This document shows, in pieces, positions 1-5,357 of a stretch of DNA of 5,357 nt (positions are counted from its first letter, which is position 1; each line of letters starts with the position of its first letter). Source of the DNA: an uncultured Eubacteriales bacterium (GTDB lineage: Bacteria; Bacillota; Clostridia; TANB77; CAG-508). The notes under the pieces were generated by a model that had not been told where the DNA came from, did not search any database, and worked only from the letters and a program-made list of their open reading frames with translations. A program made the position numbers and the translations under genes. The stretch is from NCBI GenBank assembly GCA_902488785.1, contig CABTXJ010000056.1:1-5357 (forward strand). Direction: 5' to 3'.

Positions 1-30
1 AAAAGGGGTATTGAAATAATACCTCTTTTT
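1..30 (+). terminator. Rho-independent terminator of an upstream gene
   Basis: Bases 1-12 pair with 18-29, with one G-T wobble, around a GAAAT loop at 13-17. The stem includes a GGGG/CCTC core and ends in a T tract at 26-30. The A run at 1-4 pairs with the T tract, so the hairpin may also work on the minus strand. It probably closes a rightward gene that ends before the window; that gene itself is not visible. Confidence 0.8.
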
Positions 31-273
31 ACATATATAACAAAAAAATTTAAGATAAGAAAACAAAAAATATATGAGATGAGATAAGATAGTATAGGAT
101 ATAGAATAACTATAAAGAAAACAAAACGGCAGGTAGAAAAAGTGAGATATAAAAAGTATAGAAATATATACGAGCGAAATAGGCAAAATGAAAGAATAAA
201 AAATAATAGAAAAAAACAAGAAAGTATAATATAATAGAAAGATAGAAAGAAAGATAAATAGAGAGAGATAAAT
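31..273 (+). other. Purine-rich uvrB leader without a supported gene
   Basis: This 243-base stretch between the upstream terminator and uvrB holds no open reading frame with a credible ribosome binding site on either strand. The plus strand is strongly purine-biased: about 77 of the 93 bases at 181-273 are A or G by hand count. The part at 233-270 is made of short GATA, GAAA and GAGA units. TATAAT hexamers occur at 225-230 and 230-235 and could be -10 elements, but I see no matching -35 element. I see no B. subtilis-type LexA box (GAAC-N4-GTTC), so SOS control of uvrB is not supported here. The ribosome binding site for uvrB would be the weak GAGAGAG at 261-267. Confidence 0.6.
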
Positions 274-2235
274 ATGTATAAATTAGAAAGTAATTATAAG
301 CCAACAGGAGACCAACCTAAAGCAATTGAATACTTAACAAAAGGAATAAAAGAAGGAAAGAAATTTCAAACATTATTAGGAGCTACAGGAACAGGTAAAA
401 CTTTTACTATAGCAAATGTAATAGCAAATACAAATAAACCTACATTAATACTTGCACATAACAAGACACTAGCAGGGCAACTATATAGTGAGTTTAAAGA
501 ATTCTTTCCAAACAATAGAGTAGAATATTTTGTATCATACTATGATTATTATCAGCCAGAAGCATATATTGCACATAGTGATACATATATAGAAAAAGAC
601 GCAAGTATAAACGATGAGATAGATAAGTTAAGACACTCTGCTACAGCATCACTATTTGAAACAGATAATGTAATAATAGTAGCATCAGTATCATGTATAT
701 ATGGATTAGGTGATCCAATAGACTATGAGAATATGATTGTATCATTAAGACCTGGTATGGAATTTAAAAGAGACGATGTAATGAAAAAATTAGTTTCAAT
801 GCAATATACAAGAAATGAAGTGGATTTCAAAAGAGGAACATTTAGAGCAAAAGGAGATGTACTTGAGATATATCCATCTAATAAAGAAGAATCTGCAATA
901 CGTGTAGACTACTTTGGAGATGAAGTAGACGCAATATATGAAATTAATCCACTTACAGGTAAGAAGATAATGATAAGAAACCATGTTATGATATATCCTA
1001 ATTCACATTATGTTACATCAAAAGAAAAATTAGAAAGAGCAATACAAACAATTGAAGAAGAAAAAGAAGAACAAATTAAGTATTTTAAAGAAAATAATAA
1101 GTTAATTGAGGCTCAAAGAATAGAAGAAAGAACTAACTTTGATATGGAAATGCTTAAAGAAACAGGATTTTGCAGTGGTATAGAAAATTACTCAAGACAT
1201 ATATCTGGTAGAAAACCAGGATCACCACCATATACATTACTAAACTATTTCCCTAAAGATTTTCTTTTAGTAGTAGATGAATCACATGTAACAATACCAC
1301 AAGTTAGAGCAATGTATAATGGAGATAGGGCCAGAAAAGAATCATTAGTTAAATATGGGTTTAGATTACCATCTGCATTTGACAATAGGCCCCTTAAATT
1401 TGAAGAATTTGAAGAAATAATTAACCAGTGCATCTTTATGTCAGCTACGCCTGCAGACTACGAAAAAATGCATTCTGGAGACAATGTGGTAGAACAAATC
1501 ATTAGACCTACAGGACTACTTGATCCAAAAGTTGTAGTAAAACCTGTAGATGGACAAATTGATGATCTAATATCTGAAATAGTTAAAAGAACAGCAAAAG
1601 AAGAAAAGGAAAGGACATTAGTTACAACCCTTACTAAAAAACAAGCAGAGGATTTAACTAAATATCTAAAAGAAATTGGAATAAAAGCGGAATATATGCA
1701 TTCAGATGTTAAGCCACTTGAAAGATTAGAAATAATTAGAAATTTAAGACTTGGAGTATTTGATGTATTAGTCGGTATAAATTTGTTAAGAGAGGGATTA
1801 GATATACCAGAAGTTACACTAGTTGGTATACTAGATGCAGATAAGGAAGGTTTCTTAAGAAGTGAAAGATCACTACTTCAAACAATTGGAAGAGCTGCAA
1901 GAAACTCAAATGGTACAGTAATAATGTATGCAGATGAAGTAACTAAATCTATGGAAGTTGCAATTAAAGAAACAAACAGAAGAAGAAAGATACAACAAGA
2001 ATATAATGAGAAAAACGGCATTATACCTACAACTATTAAAAAAGGAATACATGATATTATTAAAGCAAGTATTGTATTTGAAGATAAGGCTAAATATAAT
2101 ATATCTGATGAAGATAATATTGATGAATTAATTGCAAAACTTACAGATAGGATGGTAGAAGCAGCACAAGATTTAAACTTTGAAGAAGCGGCAAAATTAA
2201 GAGACCAGATAAAAGAGTTAGAAAAATTGTTGTAG
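274..2235 (+). CDS. uvrB: Excinuclease ABC subunit B (UvrB)
   Basis: UvrB is the damage-verifying helicase-like subunit of cytoplasmic nucleotide excision repair. It is loaded onto DNA by UvrA, clamps the lesion with a beta-hairpin, and recruits UvrC for the dual incision. The 653-residue product has the usual length and follows Bacillus UvrB closely from end to end. Visible motifs are Walker A GATGTGKT (36-43), the aromatic beta-hairpin around [10 protein letters not shown] (89-98), Walker B DESH (335-338), SATP (390-393), VTTLTKK (450-456), [14 protein letters not shown] (501-514) and QTIGRAARN (536-544). The last 35 residues or so form the UVR coiled-coil motif that contacts UvrC. The ATG at 274 fits the normal UvrB N-terminus ([12 protein letters not shown] near residue 8), although its ribosome binding site (GAGAGAG) is weak. 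The gene stands alone between terminators; uvrA, often the next gene in Firmicutes, is not adjacent. Nothing suggests that it is damaged. Confidence 0.99.
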   Translation: MYKLESNYKPTGDQPKAIEYLTKGIKEGKKFQTLLGATGTGKTFTIANVIANTNKPTLILAHNKTLAGQLYSEFKEFFPNNRVEYFVSYYDYYQPEAYIAHSDTYIEKDASINDEIDKLRHSATASLFETDNVIIVASVSCIYGLGDPIDYENMIVSLRPGMEFKRDDVMKKLVSMQYTRNEVDFKRGTFRAKGDVLEIYPSNKEESAIRVDYFGDEVDAIYEINPLTGKKIMIRNHVMIYPNSHYVTSKEKLERAIQTIEEEKEEQIKYFKENNKLIEAQRIEERTNFDMEMLKETGFCSGIENYSRHISGRKPGSPPYTLLNYFPKDFLLVVDESHVTIPQVRAMYNGDRARKESLVKYGFRLPSAFDNRPLKFEEFEEIINQCIFMSATPADYEKMHSGDNVVEQIIRPTGLLDPKVVVKPVDGQIDDLISEIVKRTAKEEKERTLVTTLTKKQAEDLTKYLKEIGIKAEYMHSDVKPLERLEIIRNLRLGVFDVLVGINLLREGLDIPEVTLVGILDADKEGFLRSERSLLQTIGRAARNSNGTVIMYADEVTKSMEVAIKETNRRRKIQQEYNEKNGIIPTTIKKGIHDIIKASIVFEDKAKYNISDEDNIDELIAKLTDRMVEAAQDLNFEEAAKLRDQIKELEKLL

Positions 2236-2249
2236 AATAAAAGATAAGG

Positions 2250-2280
2250 AAAAAAGGTAAGATTATTCTAACCTTTTTTT
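2250..2280 (+). terminator. Rho-independent terminator after uvrB
   Basis: An A6 run at 2250-2255 followed by GGT-A-AGA (2256-2262) pairs with TCT-A-ACC (2267-2273) and then T7 (2274-2280). There is one A-A mismatch in the stem and a four-base loop at 2263-2266. It starts 15 bases after the uvrB stop and separates uvrB from the surface protein gene. Confidence 0.85.
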
Positions 2281-2314
2281 AATGTTAAAAAATTATGTGT
2301 TATGTATATAATGA

Positions 2315-2343
2315 TTTAAAAGGAATAATATAGCAGATATAAT
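2315..2343 (+). promoter_or_regulatory. Candidate sigma-A promoter of the surface protein gene
   Basis: TTTAAA (2315-2320) and TATAAT (2338-2343) are 17 bases apart, upstream of the start at 2371. The -10 is a perfect consensus and the -35 matches 4 of 6 positions. A second TATAAT lies at 2307-2312 without a good -35. In DNA this AT-rich such matches are common, so the exact promoter is uncertain, but some promoter is needed here because a terminator precedes the gene. Confidence 0.4.
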
Positions 2344-2354
2344 TAAGATATATT

Positions 2355-2362
2355 AAAAGGAG
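2355..2362 (+). promoter_or_regulatory. Ribosome binding site that sets the start at 2371
   Basis: AAAAGGAG ends 8 bases before the ATG at 2371. Another ATG at 2367 is closer but in a different frame that closes after about two dozen codons, and it would lead to no signal peptide. The ATG at 2371 opens directly into the lysine-rich signal peptide. Confidence 0.85.
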
Positions 2363-2370
2363 CAAAATGT

Positions 2371-4458
2371 ATGAAAAAGAAAAAGAAAATTTCGATATTT
2401 GCAATTTTTGCTATATTGTTTGTTATAATAGTTGGGAGGAACAGTAGTTACTCTTTAAATGAAATAGTTGTAAGTAATAATAGGCAAAATATATATCAAA
2501 AAGAAGAAAAGTTTGAGACAGTAAAGGGATCAAAGCTTAAAATAGGTGACTATGTAAATTATGATCATACACTACAAGTAGACCCAGTAACAAAAGAAAC
2601 AATAAGTGTACCAAAAGAAAAATTAACATATACATCAGTTAAAGGTGACTTAGATAATTCAGGAAATGGATATGGTACTCAAACAGTTGATGTAAGTGAA
2701 TATAAGACAAAGTGGAGAGTATATGATATACAAGGTGACCAAGTACTTTTAATGCCAGAGACAAAACCAACAGCAGAAATAAATACAAAAAGTGCATTAG
2801 GATATTTATGGCATGAGAAAGAAGCACATAATATAGCAGGATTATATGGTTATGGATATGGTGCAGATGAAACAAAAGAGTTTAATTATGAAGTAGGTTC
2901 TAGAATACCATCAGAAGGTGACACAAGGCTAGAGACAAAAACTGGAACAGGTGCAAGACCAATGTTACTTTCTGATATTGAAGAAGCATATAGTATAACA
3001 ACAGATGAAAGAAGGCAAGAATTAAGTGATGATGGTAGTAAAACAAATTGGCCAGTGGGATCAAATAAGTTAGAAGAGGCAATATATTATCCAACATTAA
3101 ATAAGAGTAATGCAAGAGCAACAGAAGAAAAAACAGATGATTATGCAGCGTGTGATATAGGGGTAAGTAAGAAACCTAAAAAATTAACAGATATAAAAAG
3201 TGAATATTACTATATAAATAAATTAGATAAAGTACATACAAAAACATATGATGCAAAAACAAGAAAAGACATACAAAAAGAAATAATACACAAGTACTCG
3301 AATTACCTAGGATCTGGTAGCTTCCTCGTTGCTATATACGGCGTTCACTTCCACAGTGGCTATGTCTACACTAACAGCTTTGGCTCAGAGAGCAACCGCT
3401 TCGGCGGTGGCAATATCTCATACTTCTATAGAGATGAAAACACTTTGTGCCCGCGCCCAGTTGTTTTTCTATCTTCTACGAACAAATACTACAAAGAACA
3501 AGGAGAAGGTGAATATGCAACATACAGTCTTATAAAAGAAGAAAATAAAGAATCGCAGCATCTCAAAATCCAGAACCCTTACAATGTTAGCTTGAATAAT
3601 GTAAGCTTGAATGGTAAGTGCACGGATAGGTTGTTATTTGAAAGTAAGTTAGACGCTCCCACACAAAATGTGGTTCACACAAACCTAACAAGAGCAGACG
3701 GAACAAAAGCAATAAACATAACATATACAGTAGAAGGATTACCAGAAGGTATTACATATGATGTTGTTGAAAAAGAAGTAGGAGATGGAAAAGAAGAAAT
3801 AACTATACAGATATATCCTAAAGAAATAAGTGTTGTAGCAAATGTTAATAAAAAGGATATATACGATGGTGCTAAATATAGTTATGATATATTGTTAAAT
3901 AGAAATGGTAACAAGATAAGTAGTAAGGTATTAAATGAAACTGCTGATGGTAAAGTTGAAATAACTAAATTTACAGAAAAGAAAGATATGATAGATGAAA
4001 AAGGAAACAAAATAGTATATACATTAGATTATGACAACTTTAATGATACTGTAAGAAAAGATAATACATATTATAATAACATCTTTGCTAAAAGTAGTAA
4101 ATCAAATAATAATAAAGTAATATATAATTTAGACATAGTGTATAACAAAGCTAAATATGAAGAAGATCAAAAAAAAGAAACAGACATAACAGATAAAAAA
4201 GAAAATAGTGAAACAGAAAAGGAAAAAGATAAAGATAAAAAACATGATGTAGAGGAAGATGGTAAAAAAAGAACAGAGCTTATTAATGAATCAAATAATA
4301 ATAACAAAGAAAATAATACTAAAAATAGTACAAATATCAAAAAAATACCATATGCAGGAAGAAAAGTAAGCTTACCAATAATAGGTGTATTATTAGGAGT
4401 AGTATATTCAGTAGTTACAAAAAAGAAAATGTTAAATATTAGAAACATTGCTATATAG
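2371..4458 (+). CDS. Cell-wall-anchored surface protein with a DGR-like variable region
   Basis: This 695-residue protein is exported and probably displayed on the cell wall. It starts with five lysines and a hydrophobic stretch (about 7-21), a signal peptide. A GDYVNY segment (about 59-64), TKWRVYDIQGDQVLLMPE (113-130) and ARPMLLSDIE (195-204) resemble the N-terminal part of C-type-lectin-like DGR target proteins of gut Firmicutes. The lectin-like end follows, with the hypervariable-looking stretch (315-353) closed by RPVVFL (362-367). The later part (about 390-580) looks like beta-rich stalk domains; FTEKKDMIDEKGNKIVYTL faintly recalls Cna-B repeats. A charged K/E/D- and N-rich spacer (about 590-655) leads to IPYAG (659-663), a hydrophobic segment (668-683) and a KKK tail. 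That is the layout of a sortase substrate, with an unusual motif in place of LPXTG. No sortase is in the window. The gene is monocistronic. The likely role is ligand binding or adhesion, with ligand unknown; the family assignment comes from remembered sequence patterns, not a search. Confidence 0.85.
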   Translation: MKKKKKISIFAIFAILFVIIVGRNSSYSLNEIVVSNNRQNIYQKEEKFETVKGSKLKIGDYVNYDHTLQVDPVTKETISVPKEKLTYTSVKGDLDNSGNGYGTQTVDVSEYKTKWRVYDIQGDQVLLMPETKPTAEINTKSALGYLWHEKEAHNIAGLYGYGYGADETKEFNYEVGSRIPSEGDTRLETKTGTGARPMLLSDIEEAYSITTDERRQELSDDGSKTNWPVGSNKLEEAIYYPTLNKSNARATEEKTDDYAACDIGVSKKPKKLTDIKSEYYYINKLDKVHTKTYDAKTRKDIQKEIIHKYSNYLGSGSFLVAIYGVHFHSGYVYTNSFGSESNRFGGGNISYFYRDENTLCPRPVVFLSSTNKYYKEQGEGEYATYSLIKEENKESQHLKIQNPYNVSLNNVSLNGKCTDRLLFESKLDAPTQNVVHTNLTRADGTKAINITYTVEGLPEGITYDVVEKEVGDGKEEITIQIYPKEISVVANVNKKDIYDGAKYSYDILLNRNGNKISSKVLNETADGKVEITKFTEKKDMIDEKGNKIVYTLDYDNFNDTVRKDNTYYNNIFAKSSKSNNNKVIYNLDIVYNKAKYEEDQKKETDITDKKENSETEKEKDKDKKHDVEEDGKKRTELINESNNNNKENNTKNSTNIKKIPYAGRKVSLPIIGVLLGVVYSVVTKKKMLNIRNIAI
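3313..3471 (+). other. Candidate DGR variable region (VR)
   Basis: This part of the surface protein gene encodes residues 315-367. In codons 315-353, 35 of 39 end in C or T, including 16 in a row at 3337-3384, whereas the surrounding gene prefers codons ending in A. Bases 3301-3480 are about 47% GC, against 15-35% in the 60-base blocks on either side (hand counts). In a DGR, template AAC/AAT codons turn into NNC/NNT, which gives this signature and avoids stop codons. The 3' end holds a GC-rich block (TGCCCGCGCCCAG, 3448-3460) before the RPVVFL codons, where an initiation-of-mutagenic-homology site would lie. The boundaries are estimates. No template repeat or reverse transcriptase is in the window. 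A transferred segment with foreign codon use is the alternative explanation. Confidence 0.7.
3583..3612 (+). repeat. 15-base tandem duplication encoding NVSLN twice
   Basis: AATGTTAGCTTGAAT (3583-3597) is followed directly by AATGTAAGCTTGAAT (3598-3612), with a single T-to-A difference. It is in frame and encodes NVSLN-NVSLN (residues 405-414) just after the variable region. It looks like a small slippage duplication. Confidence 0.85.
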
Positions 4459-4495
4459 AAATAAGATATATAACAGTAACCGAATATGAAATTAG

Positions 4496-4525
4496 AAAAG
4501 ATGCACTATTTTAGTGCATCTTTTT
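4496..4525 (+). terminator. Strong Rho-independent terminator after the surface protein gene
   Basis: GATGCACT (4500-4507) pairs perfectly with AGTGCATC (4513-4520) around the loop ATTTT. AAAA at 4496-4499 pairs with the T tract at 4521-4525, so the hairpin could work in both directions. It lies 38 bases after the stop codon. Confidence 0.93.
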
Positions 4526-4594
4526 GATAAATATAGATATTAGATCTTTAGGATAATTTCCTTTGTTAATAATTAGGACTTTATCACTTATTAA

Positions 4595-4642
4595 ATACAG
4601 TTTTAAGACAATGGTTAAGTTTATGGTTGACATAAACTGTAT
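4595..4642 (+). repeat. Inverted repeat flanking the -35 region
   Basis: ATACAGTTT (4595-4603) and AAACTGTAT (4634-4642) form a perfect 9-base inverted repeat with a 30-base spacer. ATGGTT also occurs twice in the spacer, at 4611 and 4623, 12 bases apart. The right arm shares bases with the shorter palindrome at 4618-4638. All of this lies upstream of the expected transcription start, so it would act as DNA, for example as paired binding sites. Confidence 0.6.
4618..4638 (+). promoter_or_regulatory. Candidate operator across the -35 element
   Basis: AGTTTATG (4618-4625) and CATAAACT (4631-4638) form a perfect 8-base dyad around the five bases GTTGA. The -35 hexamer (4627-4632) falls in its centre and right arm, so a dimeric protein bound here should block RNA polymerase. 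I do not recognise the motif as the site of a named regulator. Confidence 0.55.
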
Positions 4643-4655
4643 GCGATGATATAAT
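4627..4655 (+). promoter_or_regulatory. Perfect-consensus extended -10 sigma-A promoter
   Basis: TTGACA (4627-4632), a 17-base spacer and TATAAT (4650-4655) match the sigma-A consensus at every position. TGA at 4647-4649 adds an extended -10 element. Transcription should start near 4662, giving a leader of about 70 bases before the ATG at 4735. So strong a promoter usually needs a repressor, which fits the palindrome overlapping it. Confidence 0.88.
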
Positions 4656-4676
4656 ATTCATATGCATATTTATTAA

Positions 4677-4700
4677 ATATAATTATTAATATAATTATAT
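4677..4700 (+). repeat. AT-only hairpin in the leader of the last gene
   Basis: ATATAATTAT (4677-4686) pairs perfectly with ATAATTATAT (4691-4700) around a TAAT loop. It lies inside the predicted transcript, about 20 bases before the ribosome binding site. With no G-C pairs it would be a weak RNA structure, and it may be chance in such AT-rich DNA; a role in mRNA stability or translation is only a possibility. Confidence 0.4.
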
Positions 4701-4734
4701 GCCGATATGTAAATATACTATAGGAGTAATTGAC

Positions 4735-5205
4735 ATGAGTAATGAAGGTAAAAAAGGTATAAGAAAAGTATGCTTCCCACTATATCCAGGAGATTTAAGT
4801 GTATTTAATAAAAGTACACCAAGTAATTATTATCTAAAAGAATATTTAAAAAGTATACAAGTAGATAATATGGGATATATACAATTCATATTAGAAACTG
4901 ATGGATTAAAATATGTATTTATAAACGAAGAAAAATCTATATTAACTGGTTTATTATATGAATTGGATTACAGAGAAATAATAAGGAGTATAAATAGGCT
5001 TGAAGAATTTGAAGATGAAGAGCTAAATACTAAGACAAAAATATCAAAATTATCATTATACTTAAAGGAAATTAATTTTGATGAACAATATCCAATAGAT
5101 GAAATTATTGCAATTTTGGATAGTGGAAAATTATGTGTTATTCAAACAGATTTAAATTATTATGTTATAGTACCACAAACAAACTATACAGATAGATTAT
5201 ATTAG
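4735..5205 (+). CDS. Hypothetical protein, 156 residues, function unknown
   Basis: I do not recognise this protein. It appears soluble and cytoplasmic: there is no signal peptide or membrane segment. It opens with a basic stretch (GKKGIRKV, 5-12), followed by a segment rich in beta-formers (about 47-63), an acidic helix-like stretch (RLEEFEDEEL, 88-97), a KISKLSLYLKEI segment (102-113) and a beta-like end (about 133-147). Cysteines are at 13 and 134, with no metal-binding pattern. I chose the ATG at 4735 because TAGGAG (4721-4726) lies 8 bases before it. An in-frame ATG at 4699 would add 12 residues but has no ribosome binding site and falls in an AT hairpin. The gene is alone between terminators and has a very strong promoter with a possible operator, so it is probably a real, regulated gene. 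Base composition matches uvrB and not the variable region. I see no link to known DGR accessory proteins. Confidence 0.85.
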   Translation: MSNEGKKGIRKVCFPLYPGDLSVFNKSTPSNYYLKEYLKSIQVDNMGYIQFILETDGLKYVFINEEKSILTGLLYELDYREIIRSINRLEEFEDEELNTKTKISKLSLYLKEINFDEQYPIDEIIAILDSGKLCVIQTDLNYYVIVPQTNYTDRLY

Positions 5206-5224
5206 CATAACAATAGTAAAAAAT

Positions 5225-5238
5225 TGTAAACGCTAACT
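5225..5238 (+). promoter_or_regulatory. Possible cre-like (CcpA) site
   Basis: TGTAAACGCTAACT matches the catabolite-responsive element consensus TGWAANCGNTNWCA at all positions except the last. It lies 20 bases after the stop codon at 5203-5205 and about 70 bases before the terminator, an odd place for a cre unless a promoter sits here. TTGTAA (5224-5229) and TATATA (5246-5251), 16 bases apart, could be such a promoter. A chance match is quite possible. Confidence 0.3.
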
Positions 5239-5310
5239 TTAATAATATATAAGAGTAATACTAAAAATAAAAATTATAAAATATACCTATTAAAACATTA
5301 AACCTTTTCG

Positions 5311-5341
5311 AAAAAGAGTATAAAATTTATACTCTTTTTTT
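5311..5341 (+). terminator. Rho-independent terminator at the end of the window
   Basis: AAAAAGAGTATAA (5311-5323) pairs perfectly with TTATACTCTTTTT (5327-5339) around a three-base loop, and the T tract runs to 5341. The symmetric A and T runs suggest that it may work in both directions. It would end the transcript of the gene at 4735-5205, leaving a 3' untranslated region of about 105 bases. Confidence 0.85.
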
Positions 5342-5357
5342 CTTTTTCATATAATAT

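Noticed and set aside
110..304. Minus-strand open frame of 64 residues opposite the uvrB leader
   Set aside because: It is the complement of a purine-rich low-complexity stretch, giving a run of Y, F, L and S, and it runs antisense into the start of uvrB with no ribosome binding site.
2639..3121. Two minus-strand frames of 78 and 73 residues inside the surface protein gene
   Set aside because: Both are L-, H- and Y-rich shadows of the coding strand, without start signals.
3301..3480. The GC-rich island as a plain horizontally transferred domain
   Set aside because: Not excluded, but foreign codon use alone would not predict 16 pyrimidine-ending codons in a row across changing amino acids; the DGR model explains this better.
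3461..3485. Possible DGR-type hairpin after the variable region (TTGTT pairing with AACAA)
   Set aside because: Only five AT-rich pairs with a 15-base loop; the GC-rich short-loop hairpins seen downstream of some DGR variable regions are not present.
3329..3535. Plus-strand 68-residue frame overlapping the variable region in another frame
   Set aside because: It is open only because the local sequence is GC-richer and poor in stop codons; it has no ribosome binding site and lies wholly inside the surface protein gene.
4167..4448. Minus-strand frame of 93 residues that looks hydrophobic
   Set aside because: It is the complement of the K/E/N-rich spacer and wall anchor, which reads as F, S and L; there is no ribosome binding site or independent support.
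4699..4734. Upstream in-frame ATG as the start of the last gene
   Set aside because: No ribosome binding site precedes it, it sits at the end of an AT hairpin, and the ATG at 4735 has TAGGAG at ideal spacing.

Overview
The window is AT-rich DNA with three rightward protein genes, each with its own transcription signals. The base composition, the AAAGGAG-type ribosome binding sites, the consensus sigma-A promoter, the Firmicutes-type UvrB and the gram-positive cell-wall sorting signal point to a low-GC Firmicute, most likely a member of the Clostridia. The type of surface protein is one I associate with gut Clostridia. No RNA gene, insertion sequence, CRISPR array or replication origin is visible.

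Layout. Bases 1-30 are the terminator of a gene that lies upstream of the window. Bases 31-273 are a purine-rich leader with no supported gene. uvrB (274-2235) is complete and ends at a terminator (2250-2280). A 695-residue secreted protein (2371-4458) follows, with a signal peptide, a C-terminal IPYAG sorting-type motif, a membrane segment and a basic tail; it ends at a strong terminator (4496-4525). The next intergenic stretch holds a perfect-consensus extended -10 promoter (4627-4655) with a palindrome across its -35 element. It drives a small protein of unknown function (4735-5205), followed by a possible cre-like site (5225-5238) and a last terminator (5311-5341).

The most interesting element lies inside the surface protein gene. 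Codons 315-353 (3313-3429) and the RPVVFL block after them (to 3471) differ sharply from the rest of the gene: 35 of 39 codons end in C or T, GC is about 47% against roughly 15-35% on the flanks (hand counts), and the encoded peptide is full of Y, F, H, S, G, N and V. This is the pattern of a diversity-generating retroelement (DGR) variable region, in which adenines of AAY codons in a template repeat become any base. The protein also resembles the C-type-lectin-like target proteins of gut Firmicutes DGRs. Neither a reverse transcriptase nor a template repeat is in the window, so the rest of the system would have to lie elsewhere in the genome. A second, differently biased segment follows (about 3550-3700), which suggests that a larger cassette was exchanged.

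The three genes show no obvious shared pathway. UvrB is a housekeeping DNA repair protein, the surface protein is probably an adhesin or ligand-binding protein, and the third gene is a regulated orphan.
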